Below, one piece after another: positions 10,008-18,758 of a DNA stretch of 64,000 nucleotides. The first letter of the stretch is position 1; each line of letters begins with the position of its first letter. The notes below the pieces were generated by a model, which was not told where the DNA came from, made no database searches, and saw only the letters and a list, made by a program, of their open reading frames with translations. Source of the DNA: JAFGDI01 sp963667715 (GTDB lineage: Bacteria; Planctomycetota; Phycisphaerae; Sedimentisphaerales; SM23-30); assembly GCA_963667715.1 (NCBI GenBank), contig OY763926.1, positions 2,046,001 through 2,110,000 of the forward strand. The letters run 5' to 3'. The position numbers and the translations under genes are program-made.

Positions 10008-10036
10008 TTGACATTGTATTATAAAATGTCTATTAA
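10008..10036 (+). promoter_or_regulatory. Promoter with overlapping dyad upstream of HTH-EIIA/SulP genes
   Basis: A perfect TTGACA, a 17-base spacer and TATTAA. A dyad, GACATT at 10010-10015 and AATGTC at 10025-10030, covers the -35 box and most of the spacer, and AATGTCTA is repeated at 10025 and 10035. This is the layout of a repressor site; autoregulation by the HTH protein is an inference. Confidence 0.6.
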
Positions 10037-10077
10037 TGTCTAATTGATAGGAAGATTATTACATATTATGAGGTGAT

Positions 10078-10743
10078 ATGGAAGTAGGAGTAAAAGAAGC
10101 GGCAGAGATATTGAATGTCTCTGAGAAAACGATCTATAGATGGATATCAGCGGAAAAGGTTCCGTATTTTAAGATAGGTTCTCAATATCGGTTTTCACGT
10201 TCCAGGCTTAATGAGTGGCTTGCTGCCAATAGTGGTACGCTGACAGCTGTTGAGCCGGAAGTGTGTGAGAGGGCGGTATTTACATTATCTGATGCTGTTC
10301 GCAGCGGTGGTATCTATTACAGAATAGACGGCAATGATGTAGGCTCTGTAATTAGTGAGATGGTTAATCAGGCACCATTGCCGGAGACTGTAAACAGAGA
10401 GGCCCTGACAGCGGTTTTGCTCGAGCGTGAAAAGCTTGGCAGTACGGGTATTGGTGATGGTATAGCCATTCCACACACTCGAACCCCGATTATATTCGAC
10501 TTGCCGTCACCGGTTTTAACGATTAACTTTCTGGAAAATGCAATAGATTTCAGTTCAATCGACCGAAAACCTGTTCAGATTGCCTTTTTAATGCTTTCAT
10601 CATCATCACGAGCCCACCTGCAGTTGCTGTCGAGGCTGTCCTTTGCCTTGAGAAGACCTGCATTCCTCGAATTTCTTCATACCAGCCCTTCGCGTGAAGG
10701 GATAATGGCCAGCCTTGCTAATATTGACAATTTATTATTATGA
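10078..10743 (+). CDS. HTH domain fused to PTS EIIA (PtsN-like) domain
   Basis: 221 residues, ATG at 10078 with GAGGTGAT just before it. Residues 1-52 are an excisionase/MerR-type DNA-binding domain (VKEAAEILNVSEKTIYRWI, followed by the wing with FKIGSQYRFSRSRL). Residues about 75-221 match the mannitol/fructose-specific EIIA family used by PtsN of the nitrogen PTS; the phosphoryl-accepting histidine is His133 in IAIPHTR. PtsN proteins pass regulatory phosphate signals, usually controlling potassium or other transporters, and do not carry sugar. Fusion to a DNA-binding head suggests a phosphorylation-sensitive transcription factor. The SulP transporter gene follows after 27 bases, so the pair is probably one operon and the transporter its target; this link is inference. 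No other PTS component is in the window. Confidence 0.88.
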   Translation: MEVGVKEAAEILNVSEKTIYRWISAEKVPYFKIGSQYRFSRSRLNEWLAANSGTLTAVEPEVCERAVFTLSDAVRSGGIYYRIDGNDVGSVISEMVNQAPLPETVNREALTAVLLEREKLGSTGIGDGIAIPHTRTPIIFDLPSPVLTINFLENAIDFSSIDRKPVQIAFLMLSSSSRAHLQLLSRLSFALRRPAFLEFLHTSPSREGIMASLANIDNLLL

Positions 10744-10770
10744 GCGCAAAGCTCAATATGAGTTAGCGAA

Positions 10771-12438
10771 ATGTTAATTCCCAAGATAGTTACCGAGTTA
10801 AAAACTTATTCAAAACAAAAAGCGATTTCTGACTTATTTGCCGGCATAACTGTCGGTATAGTAGCCTTGCCTTTGGCTATGGCATTTGCTATTGCAAGCG
10901 GGCTGCCCCCGGAAAGAGGTTTGTTCACTGCTATTGTAGCAGGATTTCTGATCTCCTTATTGGGCGGAAGCAAGGTTCAGATTGGTGGTCCGACTGGAGC
11001 CTTTGTTGTTCTGGTGTCAAGTATCATGGCCCAATTTGGTTATGAAGGGCTGGCTGTCTGTACTATGATGGCTGGTGTGGTTCTGGTGCTGTTTGGTTTA
11101 TGCCGGATGGGGGGCATGATCAAATTTATACCATTTCCGGTAATAACCGGATTTACCACTGGTATCGCAGTTGTGATCTTCTCTACTCAGATACGAGATC
11201 TGTTTGGTCTGACTATGGCTGAGGTACCTGCTGATTTTATAGATAAATGGCAGGCATATTGTATAGCATTTAGTACGATAAATTATCAGGCAGCAGCGAT
11301 TGGGCTGGGGGCGCTGGCATCGATAATTATTATGAAGAAGTTTTGGCCGAAAATGCCTGGTATGCTTATTGCGATGTTTGGAGCCACGGTTATTTCAATT
11401 GTGTTAGGGCTTGACGTTGAAACTATCGGCAGTCGTTTCGGCGATCTACCCAGGACTTTGCCAACGCCATCTTTTCCAACTGTATCAATGGGCCAAATCC
11501 ATCTGCTTGTCCAGCCTGCGATTACTATTGCTTTGCTGGCTGCAATAGAATCGCTATTGTCAGCAACCGTAGCTGACGGCATGATAAGCGGTCGTCACCG
11601 GTCAAATGCCGAGCTGGTTGGGCAGGGGGTAGCGAATATTTTTAGTGTTATATTTGGCGGTATTCCAGCCACTGGAGCTATTGCCAGGACAGCGACAAAT
11701 GTTAAGTGTGGTGCTAAAACACCGGTTGCTGGTATGATCCATGCGGTAGTTCTGGCCTTACTGTTACTGTTCTTTGCTCCGTACGCCCGACTTATCCCAC
11801 TGGCAGCTCTGGCAGGTATCCTTGTGGTAGTATGTTATAATATGTGTGAATTACAGCATTTTAAATCGCTAATGAAAGGGCCTCAGAGTGATGCTCTGGT
11901 TTTGGTGATAACTTTTGCCCTGACAGTGCTTGTCGATCTGACTGTTGCGGTTGAGGTAGGCGTTGTTATGGCGGCGATGCTATTTGTACGTAGAATGGCT
12001 GATCTGAGCAATGTTGGAGTTATTACACGTGAGTTGCGAGCTGACGATGAAATTGACCGTGAGATACTTACTAATGGCCTGAAAGCCGTGCCAGATGGCA
12101 TAGAAGTATTTGAAGTTAATGGCCCATTTTTCTTTGGTATGATCGATTCATTCAGGAATGCCTTGAAGAATATCCAGAATAAAAAGGTTCCGGTACTTAT
12201 TATCAGAATAAGAAATGTACCTGTGGTTGACGCTACTGGTATACATGTACTGCAAGAGCTACATTTGAAATGCCGCGGTGAGGGCACTCTGCTGATCATT
12301 TCTGGGGTCTCTCAGGCTCCATATAATGCATTTAAGCAGTCAGGTTTCCTTGACGAACTTGGTAAAGAGAACTTCTGTCAGACAATAGATCTGGCAATAG
12401 AACGAGCTATTAAATATATGGATTCACTAAACAGCTAA
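10771..12438 (+). CDS. SulP family anion transporter with STAS domain
   Basis: 555 residues. The SLC26/SulP transporter core (about 15-430) starts with DLFAGITVGIVALPLAMAFAIASGLPP, typical of the first helices, and continues with about 12-14 membrane segments, including the GGPTGAFVVLVSSI and GGIPATGAIARTATN signatures. A cytoplasmic STAS domain fills about 440-550, with the VDATG loop. Members move sulfate, bicarbonate or C4-dicarboxylates; the substrate here cannot be told. No carbonic anhydrase or sulfur assimilation gene is nearby. The ATG at 10771 has only a weak ribosome site. It follows the HTH-EIIA gene and ends 17 bases before the convergent lptF-like gene. Confidence 0.9.
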   Translation: MLIPKIVTELKTYSKQKAISDLFAGITVGIVALPLAMAFAIASGLPPERGLFTAIVAGFLISLLGGSKVQIGGPTGAFVVLVSSIMAQFGYEGLAVCTMMAGVVLVLFGLCRMGGMIKFIPFPVITGFTTGIAVVIFSTQIRDLFGLTMAEVPADFIDKWQAYCIAFSTINYQAAAIGLGALASIIIMKKFWPKMPGMLIAMFGATVISIVLGLDVETIGSRFGDLPRTLPTPSFPTVSMGQIHLLVQPAITIALLAAIESLLSATVADGMISGRHRSNAELVGQGVANIFSVIFGGIPATGAIARTATNVKCGAKTPVAGMIHAVVLALLLLFFAPYARLIPLAALAGILVVVCYNMCELQHFKSLMKGPQSDALVLVITFALTVLVDLTVAVEVGVVMAAMLFVRRMADLSNVGVITRELRADDEIDREILTNGLKAVPDGIEVFEVNGPFFFGMIDSFRNALKNIQNKKVPVLIIRIRNVPVVDATGIHVLQELHLKCRGEGTLLIISGVSQAPYNAFKQSGFLDELGKENFCQTIDLAIERAIKYMDSLNS

Positions 12439-12455
12439 GACACTGGCTGCCAGAG

Positions 12456-13598
12456 TTATGTTTTTATTGCGTCAACAGCCAGTAATGAAGCCGGGGCAAA
12501 GATAATGATCGGAAGAAACGATATCAGTGCACGCTGAACATCACTGGAAACATAAATATCGCTGGAGGCGAGCAGTTTACAAGCGAAAGTAGCCAGGAAA
12601 CAGCCACCCGAGCCGCAGAACATATATACATAAGCGATCTTATTATTTTTCCGCTCGCGGGTAACCAGCATCGGCAGTCCAACCAGCAGCATGATCATGT
12701 TGATGATCGGGTCAGTAAAGCGAGAGTGTTTTTCTGATAAAGCTTCAGATTTATCGGCTGGTTTGATCCCGCCTCGGTTAATGAATTTAGTCAGCTCTTC
12801 ATTACTCATTAGGCTTTTATACGATGAGTTTTTCTGAACCGAAAGAAAGTCAGGGGTAAGTTCTGATCTATATTCAGTTATAGGCTTTTTAGACTCTTTG
12901 GGATCGTTGGAATTTGTATATTTGAATCCATTTGTAAATAGCCATTTATGCTCTTTATCATCCCATTGTGCAGAATCAGCTTTGATAATAGATGTCATTT
13001 TGCTGTCTTCACGGAAGATGATCAGAGGTTTTTCCATTTCAGATGTTTGAGGGTTATATCGCATTGAATATACTAATGCTTCCCCTTCATTATCAGATAG
13101 CAATTTGATAGGGAAAGCCTTTTCGCCGGCCATCTCATCATGGTCACGCACAAGCTTATGGGCAAGTTTTGGGAGTATATATTCCTGATCAATGATCATG
13201 AGGCAGTTTAGCAGTACGCCAAGAATGACTATCGGAGCGATAACCCGCTTCAGGCTTATGCCAGAGGATAGGATAGCGACCAGCTCATTCTGGCGAGTCA
13301 TTCTCGAGAGAGAAAAAGCTGCTGCAATAAGTACGATCGTTCCTGATAGATCACGGAAATATTCAAAGAATTTTGGGCCGTAATAGTCTAGTATGTATCC
13401 AATAACCATTATAGTGGTTGGTGACTGGCCATCTTTGCTTTCGACAAACTCGTCCAGCTGGACAAAGACATCTACTAATATACGCAGGCCCAGCAGTACA
13501 CCAATAGCGATAAGATAGCTGATCAGGTATTCTCTACTCACATATCGGTCGATAATGCCGAAGGTCAGTGATGTTCTGTTTTTATCTGTTGTTTTCAT
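12456..13598 (-). CDS. lptF: LptF/LptG family LPS export permease
   Basis: 380 residues, usual length for YjgP/YjgQ proteins. Three N-terminal membrane segments (about 20-45, 65-90, 105-130), a periplasmic beta-jellyroll region (about 140-270) and three C-terminal segments (about 290-375). Motifs include DRYVSREYLISYL at the start, RQNELVAILSSGISLKRV after helix 3, and MLLVGLPMLV before the last helices; all are characteristic. With LptB and a second permease it would extract LPS from the inner membrane. Only one LptF/G gene and no LptB is present in the window. It is the last gene of the kdsC-lptC-lptF cluster, 45 bases after the lptC-like gene. An 8-bp inverted repeat (ACTGGCTG at 12442, CAGCCAGT at 12476) spans its stop codon. 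Confidence 0.88.
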   Translation of the reverse strand: MKTTDKNRTSLTFGIIDRYVSREYLISYLIAIGVLLGLRILVDVFVQLDEFVESKDGQSPTTIMVIGYILDYYGPKFFEYFRDLSGTIVLIAAAFSLSRMTRQNELVAILSSGISLKRVIAPIVILGVLLNCLMIIDQEYILPKLAHKLVRDHDEMAGEKAFPIKLLSDNEGEALVYSMRYNPQTSEMEKPLIIFREDSKMTSIIKADSAQWDDKEHKWLFTNGFKYTNSNDPKESKKPITEYRSELTPDFLSVQKNSSYKSLMSNEELTKFINRGGIKPADKSEALSEKHSRFTDPIINMIMLLVGLPMLVTRERKNNKIAYVYMFCGSGGCFLATFACKLLASSDIYVSSDVQRALISFLPIIIFAPASLLAVDAIKT

Positions 13599-13643
13599 TA
13601 TAATAAACTTTCACGAGTTCCTGTAATGGAATAAAAAATACAC

Positions 13644-16600
13644 TTACTTACTTGTGTTTATAGCTGACTGGCCCCATGTCTTACCATTATAGTTTGATGT
13701 TGCGAGGTCATAGTTCAAGTAAGAAAACTGCATCTGGTCGTATCTGGCCGGGGTGGTTTCGTCGCCGGATATACTGAATTTATCCTGCTGAGTGTCGAAT
13801 AAAAGCTCTTCGGCAGTGAAGATATGATTTAATCCATCTTTATCACTTTGTTCAATGAAGATATTGCCGGAAGCTGCCACATAGCCAAGAGCACCATTAC
13901 CGATAGTGCTAGTTATTTTATTATTACCACTGCTGGCCGCAAATCTGCTGGCCGCCATAGCCTTATCATTTTCAGAATTTGCTATTTGCAGCTTATTGCA
14001 ATACATTCTCATACCGCCAGCAGGTAACGAATTATCCTCGTTGAGACTAACAGGTTCCAGGGTGGTTGGATCGATCGGCAGATAGTGCATTGCTATAGGG
14101 TTATCAAACAGCACATCTTTCTCGTTCACATTAAGTGTCATATTCTTTGTGAATTGCAGGAAGTAGTAGCCAGTGTCAGTAGTACCTGAACCAGACTTGT
14201 TTTCGAGTTGTTCGATTTTGGCAAGAGCCTCATCAGCTGGTATCTTTTTATCCTTACTGCACAATATTATATGTTCCAGCCAACCGCCGCCAGTAGCAGT
14301 GATCTTTGGTCTGGGCAGATTGTCAAATATAAGCTGTTTAGCGTGCAGCTGCGATTGGCTGAGCAGGTCATTATTCAGCAGGTCTATACTGTTGCTAACA
14401 AGCTTAACTTCCGGTCCATAGGCTCTGAAGTTTTTCAGGTCGTACTTGACTTTTCCGGTATCATTGTCAGTTGTCGGTGGTATTTCTATATCAACATTGC
14501 TGGCATAGAGCTTGCTGTTTTGCAGAATACTATTCTGAGAGAGGGTGTCGATCTCGAATACCGCATTTTGCAGGGTGAGAATATTATTTGAAATATTATA
14601 TACAACACCATCATGCCACTTGATATTAACCGGCATTGAAGCAGAACCGCTGAGCTGGCCAGCTGCCATAAGGTTCAGACTACCGGCACCCGGTATCGAG
14701 CAAAAACCGGTACTCTGGTCGAGTGTGATATTGCTTCCACTTACCGTTCTATCCTGACTAAGCTGGACAAAAGCAGGGGAGCCTTTGATCGACCAGATAC
14801 CATCTTCTGACAGATTGTTAGAGCTAAGCGAAACTGCCAGAGCAGGGTCGAGGTCGCTTTCAGGGGTGGCTATATCAGGTAGTTTACCCTCAATAGATGA
14901 CCCTTTAACCGCATAATTCTTATCTTTATTTTTGAAGGTAACGTTGTTATTGTCGCCTTCGGCAATCACATAGATCGGGTTAAGATTATCGAAGATATTA
15001 TTCATGTCAGAGAAAGCCGTCTGAGACTGCTGAGCTGCCATGGCATTCTGTGCCTTGGCAGCTGAGCTGCGAGGTGTGCCAAAATTGATCAGGATATGGT
15101 CTGTTGCCTGAATAAGATAAGACTCATTTTCAGCTTTAACGTTTTCACCGGCCCATAGACTGCATGGTTCAGATACACCTTCATTGACACGGAAGCGAAG
15201 TATTAGCTTTCCACAGCTGAAAATACTCTGGCTGTCGGTCATTGTAACATTACCGTTCATGATCATATTATCAATTGCCGGCACAGTTGTGCTGGATATA
15301 TTAGATTCGGTATTAGTATTGAAATTGATCCGGGTTTTATCAGCAGTGAAGGTACCTTCTTTGATATTGGCCCGAACAGTTCCGAGACATTCTATCCATT
15401 CAACTTTGCTATTACTATTGAGTGGGACGTTAATTTTCCCGCTGTTATCATCTTCGCTTGATGCGAACTTAATACTGATAGTGTCTTTGAACTCAATCTT
15501 AGATTCTTCGTCGGCATTAATTGCAGAGTTTATAATACCAGGGCCGGCAAGTGTTGCTATATCGGTATTAAAATCATAGCTGATCTGATTAGACGCTGTA
15601 ATTGTTTGCTGAATGCCTTGTGCCAGATAAAGATCGCTAAAGCGGTCTTTGCTGATCATGCGAATGTCATGGTTATGGTTGTTGGTATTGTGACTGTAAA
15701 TAACTTTATCTGCCTTGAGTGCAAGCAGGCCATTACGGTATATTTCGACAGGTTTACCGCTGGCAGTAATTTCCAGCCTTGGGAGCCCGTCTTCTGCATG
15801 ATATACTTCCTGTGGCGAGGTGATCACCAGTGGGCCACTGCATGTCATGGTAATGATACGGTAGTTTTCGCGGTCAATTGAATTATTCGCGATAAGCTGT
15901 TTATTGTCATTACCGCTGGTTATCTTGTCTTTTTCTTCAACTATCTTTTGACCACTACTGATATCAGCCATAATAGAGAGGCTATCAGCAGTAAATGTTT
16001 CATTTTCAGTTTCAACTGAGATATTGTCTGAGAGGTTCAGATTGTAAGTCATGAAATCGGTTGGTTGAACAGGTTCGGCAGGCTGATCTTGTGCTGATGG
16101 AGTGTCAGTCAGAGGTGTTTTGGTTTTATCACCTTTTTTAACTGTTACGATCAGCTTTTGCATCTGCGATATTTCGAGCAGCTGCAATTTCTTATTGATC
16201 TGATCATACTGCATTACCAGATCCTGACCTGTTGCTAAAAACTGCTGTGAAACAACCTTTATCTGACCTTCACCGACAATTCGAGAGAATTCTCTTTCGA
16301 ATTTAGTCTTGCCAAGTTTAACTGCCAGTTCTTTATATTTTGGCTCATATTCGAATTTATCAAATGTGATATTTTCAGGCTTTCTGAAAACTTCGATACT
16401 GACATCGCCTTCAAGGATACCGTGTTCAGGACCGCCGCCGGCGAGAGCATCGCTTTCACGGTCGATAGGAACCAGGCCGCGTTGGGCGGTTATACGCACA
16501 ATATTATTATCCGAGTACAGCTTAACCCATGGATTAAGTATCTGGAACATGCCTTCCGGATGGCTTATCCTTTTTTCGTAACCAAACTCTCTTTTACCCG

Positions 16601-16820
16601 GCACGTGGAAAACAACGCCTTCTGAGCCGCTGAAAGAGATATCACCGGCCTTGATCGGTTCAACATCGGTTCTTGTGTCAGGGATCAGGTCTTTATCGAG
16701 TTTGGGTTGTATGTATATATCGCTGGTACCGGATAGATCTTTATTTATAAATATAAAGATCAGGCCCAGTAGAGAAGCCCCAAACAGAGCTGCAATTATC
16801 AGTATGAGTTTTTTTGCCAT
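13644..16820 (-). CDS. Giant LptC/OstA-like LPS transport protein
   Basis: 1058 residues, against about 190 for classical LptC or LptA. A single N-terminal membrane anchor (LILIIAALFGASLLGLIFIF) is followed by an LptC-like segment of about 200 residues (SGSEGVVFHVPGKREFGYEK, then GPEHGILEGDVSIEVF). The remainder is beta-rich and repeats OstA-like strands such as NETFTADSLSIMADI, EGTFTADKTRINFN, QSIFSCGKLILRF and HIFTAEELLFDT. In the Lpt pathway LptC takes LPS from LptBFG and OstA/LptA strands form the periplasmic slide; a single chain with many such strands could do both. That combined role is inference. The gene lies 30 bases after kdsC and 45 before the LptF gene, with no separate lptA in the window. 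No clear ribosome site precedes ATG 16820. Confidence 0.78.
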   Translation of the reverse strand: MAKKLILIIAALFGASLLGLIFIFINKDLSGTSDIYIQPKLDKDLIPDTRTDVEPIKAGDISFSGSEGVVFHVPGKREFGYEKRISHPEGMFQILNPWVKLYSDNNIVRITAQRGLVPIDRESDALAGGGPEHGILEGDVSIEVFRKPENITFDKFEYEPKYKELAVKLGKTKFEREFSRIVGEGQIKVVSQQFLATGQDLVMQYDQINKKLQLLEISQMQKLIVTVKKGDKTKTPLTDTPSAQDQPAEPVQPTDFMTYNLNLSDNISVETENETFTADSLSIMADISSGQKIVEEKDKITSGNDNKQLIANNSIDRENYRIITMTCSGPLVITSPQEVYHAEDGLPRLEITASGKPVEIYRNGLLALKADKVIYSHNTNNHNHDIRMISKDRFSDLYLAQGIQQTITASNQISYDFNTDIATLAGPGIINSAINADEESKIEFKDTISIKFASSEDDNSGKINVPLNSNSKVEWIECLGTVRANIKEGTFTADKTRINFNTNTESNISSTTVPAIDNMIMNGNVTMTDSQSIFSCGKLILRFRVNEGVSEPCSLWAGENVKAENESYLIQATDHILINFGTPRSSAAKAQNAMAAQQSQTAFSDMNNIFDNLNPIYVIAEGDNNNVTFKNKDKNYAVKGSSIEGKLPDIATPESDLDPALAVSLSSNNLSEDGIWSIKGSPAFVQLSQDRTVSGSNITLDQSTGFCSIPGAGSLNLMAAGQLSGSASMPVNIKWHDGVVYNISNNILTLQNAVFEIDTLSQNSILQNSKLYASNVDIEIPPTTDNDTGKVKYDLKNFRAYGPEVKLVSNSIDLLNNDLLSQSQLHAKQLIFDNLPRPKITATGGGWLEHIILCSKDKKIPADEALAKIEQLENKSGSGTTDTGYYFLQFTKNMTLNVNEKDVLFDNPIAMHYLPIDPTTLEPVSLNEDNSLPAGGMRMYCNKLQIANSENDKAMAASRFAASSGNNKITSTIGNGALGYVAASGNIFIEQSDKDGLNHIFTAEELLFDTQQDKFSISGDETTPARYDQMQFSYLNYDLATSNYNGKTWGQSAINTSK

Positions 16821-16850
16821 TATAGTTGGTTTTGCTATATAGAACCGGTA

Positions 16851-17360
16851 CTACACGAGGTAGCGTTCCATAGCAGTCTCAAAAAGGTCCATCTTTTTCA
16901 GTAAATGGCGGATAAGTTCGCCCACGGCACCGCGGCCGCCGCCGCACTTGGTAATAAAATCTACATGATCTCTTACTTCCGGTACACCATCAGCAACGGT
17001 AGCGGAAAAACCAACACGGTTGATTACCGGTAGGTCGAACACATCGTCGCCGATATATGCTATCTGGTCAGCGGGTACACCTGAATCTTTGATAAGCTGT
17101 TCAAAGACAGGAAGTTTTTTGATCGCTCCCTGATATACATGGTCAACTTCAAGAGCTTCCATGCGATAGCCGACAGCTTTACATTCACGACCAGTAATAA
17201 TAGCAGTCTTAAGGCCCTGACGAGCCCAGATACGCAGCCATGCACCGTCGTGAACATGAAAACGTTTTGACTCTGTACCATCTTCGTGGATGATTATGCC
17301 GCCGTCAGTTAAAACTCCGTCAACATCCATGCATAGCAGTTTGATATTTTTAATATTCAT
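16851..17360 (-). CDS. kdsC: 3-deoxy-D-manno-octulosonate 8-phosphate phosphatase (KdsC)
   Basis: 169 residues, family length. HAD-superfamily phosphatase that removes phosphate from Kdo 8-phosphate to give Kdo, the inner-core sugar of LPS, in the cytoplasm. The nucleophile motif is MDVDGVLTDG, motif II is the Thr in IITGRE, the lysine is in the YQGAIKKL region, and motif III is YIGDDVFDLPV; the C-terminal GGGRGAVGELI loop is typical of KdsC. The gene begins only 26 bases after the serS terminator, so its promoter must overlap that terminator or it depends on read-through. The lptC-like and lptF genes follow closely, giving an LPS biosynthesis and export operon. Start at ATG 17360 fits the family N-terminus although the ribosome site is weak. 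Confidence 0.93.
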   Translation of the reverse strand: MNIKNIKLLCMDVDGVLTDGGIIIHEDGTESKRFHVHDGAWLRIWARQGLKTAIITGRECKAVGYRMEALEVDHVYQGAIKKLPVFEQLIKDSGVPADQIAYIGDDVFDLPVINRVGFSATVADGVPEVRDHVDFITKCGGGRGAVGELIRHLLKKMDLFETAMERYLV

Positions 17361-17385
17361 CGATAACCGATCTGGAAAATATTAG

Positions 17386-17420
17386 AAAAAGCCGGGGCTG
17401 GTTTATAGCTCAACCCCGGC
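17386..17420 (-). terminator. Rho-independent terminator after serS
   Basis: On the minus strand a GC-rich stem (AGCCGGGGTTG with CCAGCCCCGGCT) is followed by TTTTT. It lies directly between serS and kdsC. Confidence 0.85.
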
Positions 17421-17428
17421 TGAAAGTC

Positions 17429-18697
17429 TTACTTGATGACTTCTATACCGCACATGTAAGGCTTGAGTGCCTCTGGTACAGTTATTGAACCATCTGCGTT
17501 CTGGTATAGTTCCATAATAGCGATGAGGATTCTAGGAGAAGCTACAACAGTATTATTCAAAGTATGACAGAAATTGATATTGCCGTCAGCATCTCTATAT
17601 CTGAGGTTTAGCCTGCGTGCCTGGAACTCGTGCAGATTACTTGCAGAATGAGTTTCGCAATATGCATCACGGCTAGGCATCCAGGTTTCAATATCATACA
17701 TACGATACTTGGCCATACCCATATCGCCAGTACATATTTCCAGCACACGATAAGGCAGTTCCAGCTTTTTGAGCACATCTTCAGAATTTGCAACGATCTG
17801 CTGAAGCCACTTTTCAGATTCTTCCGCTTCATTCTTACACAGAATAACCTGTTCAACTTTTTCGAACTGGTGGATACGGTATAGACCGGCAGTGTCTTTA
17901 CCAGCAGAGCCGGCTTCGCGTCTGAAGCAGAGACTCTGTGCAACGAACTTCATAGGAAGCTCTTCGCCGTCGAGGATCTCGCCGCTGTGTAGACTGGTAG
18001 CTGGTACTTCAGCGGTACCAACCAGAAAAAGCTCGTCTTCTGGAACCTGATAAACCTGATCTTTACCTTCCGGGAACCAGCCGGTACCGAGGAAAGTTTC
18101 TTCCCTGGTCAAAACCGGAACGGTCAGCGGGTCAAAACCTTTGGCAACCATAGTATCATGTGCCAGAGCCAATACTGCACGATGGAGCAGACAGCCAGCG
18201 CCTTTAAGAACATAGTTTCTTGAGCCGGCAAGCTTAACGCCACGTTCAATATCAACTATGCCCAGGTTCATGCCAAGTTCGATATGATCTTTAGGTGTAA
18301 AGTCAAATTCACGGACAGTGCCGCACTTGCGAACTTCAACATTACCAGACTCATCTGGCCCTACAGGTGTTTCCGGGCTCGCCGGCTGTGGGGTGCGAAG
18401 CAGCATGGTTTCGAGTTCAGGTTCTAGTTCAGTGATCTTATCACCAAGTTCCTTTTCCCTTACTTTCAGGCTGTTCATGCGTTCGATAGACGCTTTCTTC
18501 TCTTCCGGGTCTTTGAGCTTTGCGATCATTTTACCGGCAGCGTTTTTTTCAGTTGCTATATCCTGTAGTTCTTTGCGAAGATCTTTCAGTTCTCCGTCAA
18601 GAGCAAGGATATCGTCAACCTTGTCTATACAGCGTTTGTCAGCACAGGCCTTTTTGAATAGCTCCGGGCTGGTTCTTAATAGTCTGATATCTATCAT
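17429..18697 (-). CDS. serS: Seryl-tRNA synthetase
   Basis: 422 residues, standard length. Charges tRNA-Ser with serine in the cytoplasm. The N-terminal antiparallel coiled-coil arm that grips the long variable arm of tRNA-Ser spans about residues 27-100. The class II catalytic core includes the conserved VGTAEVP loop, motif 2 (FRREAGSAGKDTAGLYRIHQF) and the C-terminal segment with TGDMGMAKYRMYDIETWMP, ETHSASNLHEFQARR and motif 3 (NNTVVASPRILIAIMELYQ). ATG 18697 is preceded by AGGAAATT. It starts 61 bases after the end of ahcY without a terminator between, so the two may be cotranscribed. A strong terminator follows. Confidence 0.96.
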   Translation of the reverse strand: MIDIRLLRTSPELFKKACADKRCIDKVDDILALDGELKDLRKELQDIATEKNAAGKMIAKLKDPEEKKASIERMNSLKVREKELGDKITELEPELETMLLRTPQPASPETPVGPDESGNVEVRKCGTVREFDFTPKDHIELGMNLGIVDIERGVKLAGSRNYVLKGAGCLLHRAVLALAHDTMVAKGFDPLTVPVLTREETFLGTGWFPEGKDQVYQVPEDELFLVGTAEVPATSLHSGEILDGEELPMKFVAQSLCFRREAGSAGKDTAGLYRIHQFEKVEQVILCKNEAEESEKWLQQIVANSEDVLKKLELPYRVLEICTGDMGMAKYRMYDIETWMPSRDAYCETHSASNLHEFQARRLNLRYRDADGNINFCHTLNNTVVASPRILIAIMELYQNADGSITVPEALKPYMCGIEVIK

Positions 18698-18758
18698 AAT
18701 AATTTCCTGTAATTCAGCTTCTTATATTTGGCATTTCAGGATATTGACTAATAAATGA

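Noticed and set aside
18318..18758. 146-codon plus-strand frame opposite the serS start
   Set aside because: Ser-rich translation of the complementary strand of a conserved gene; a shadow frame.
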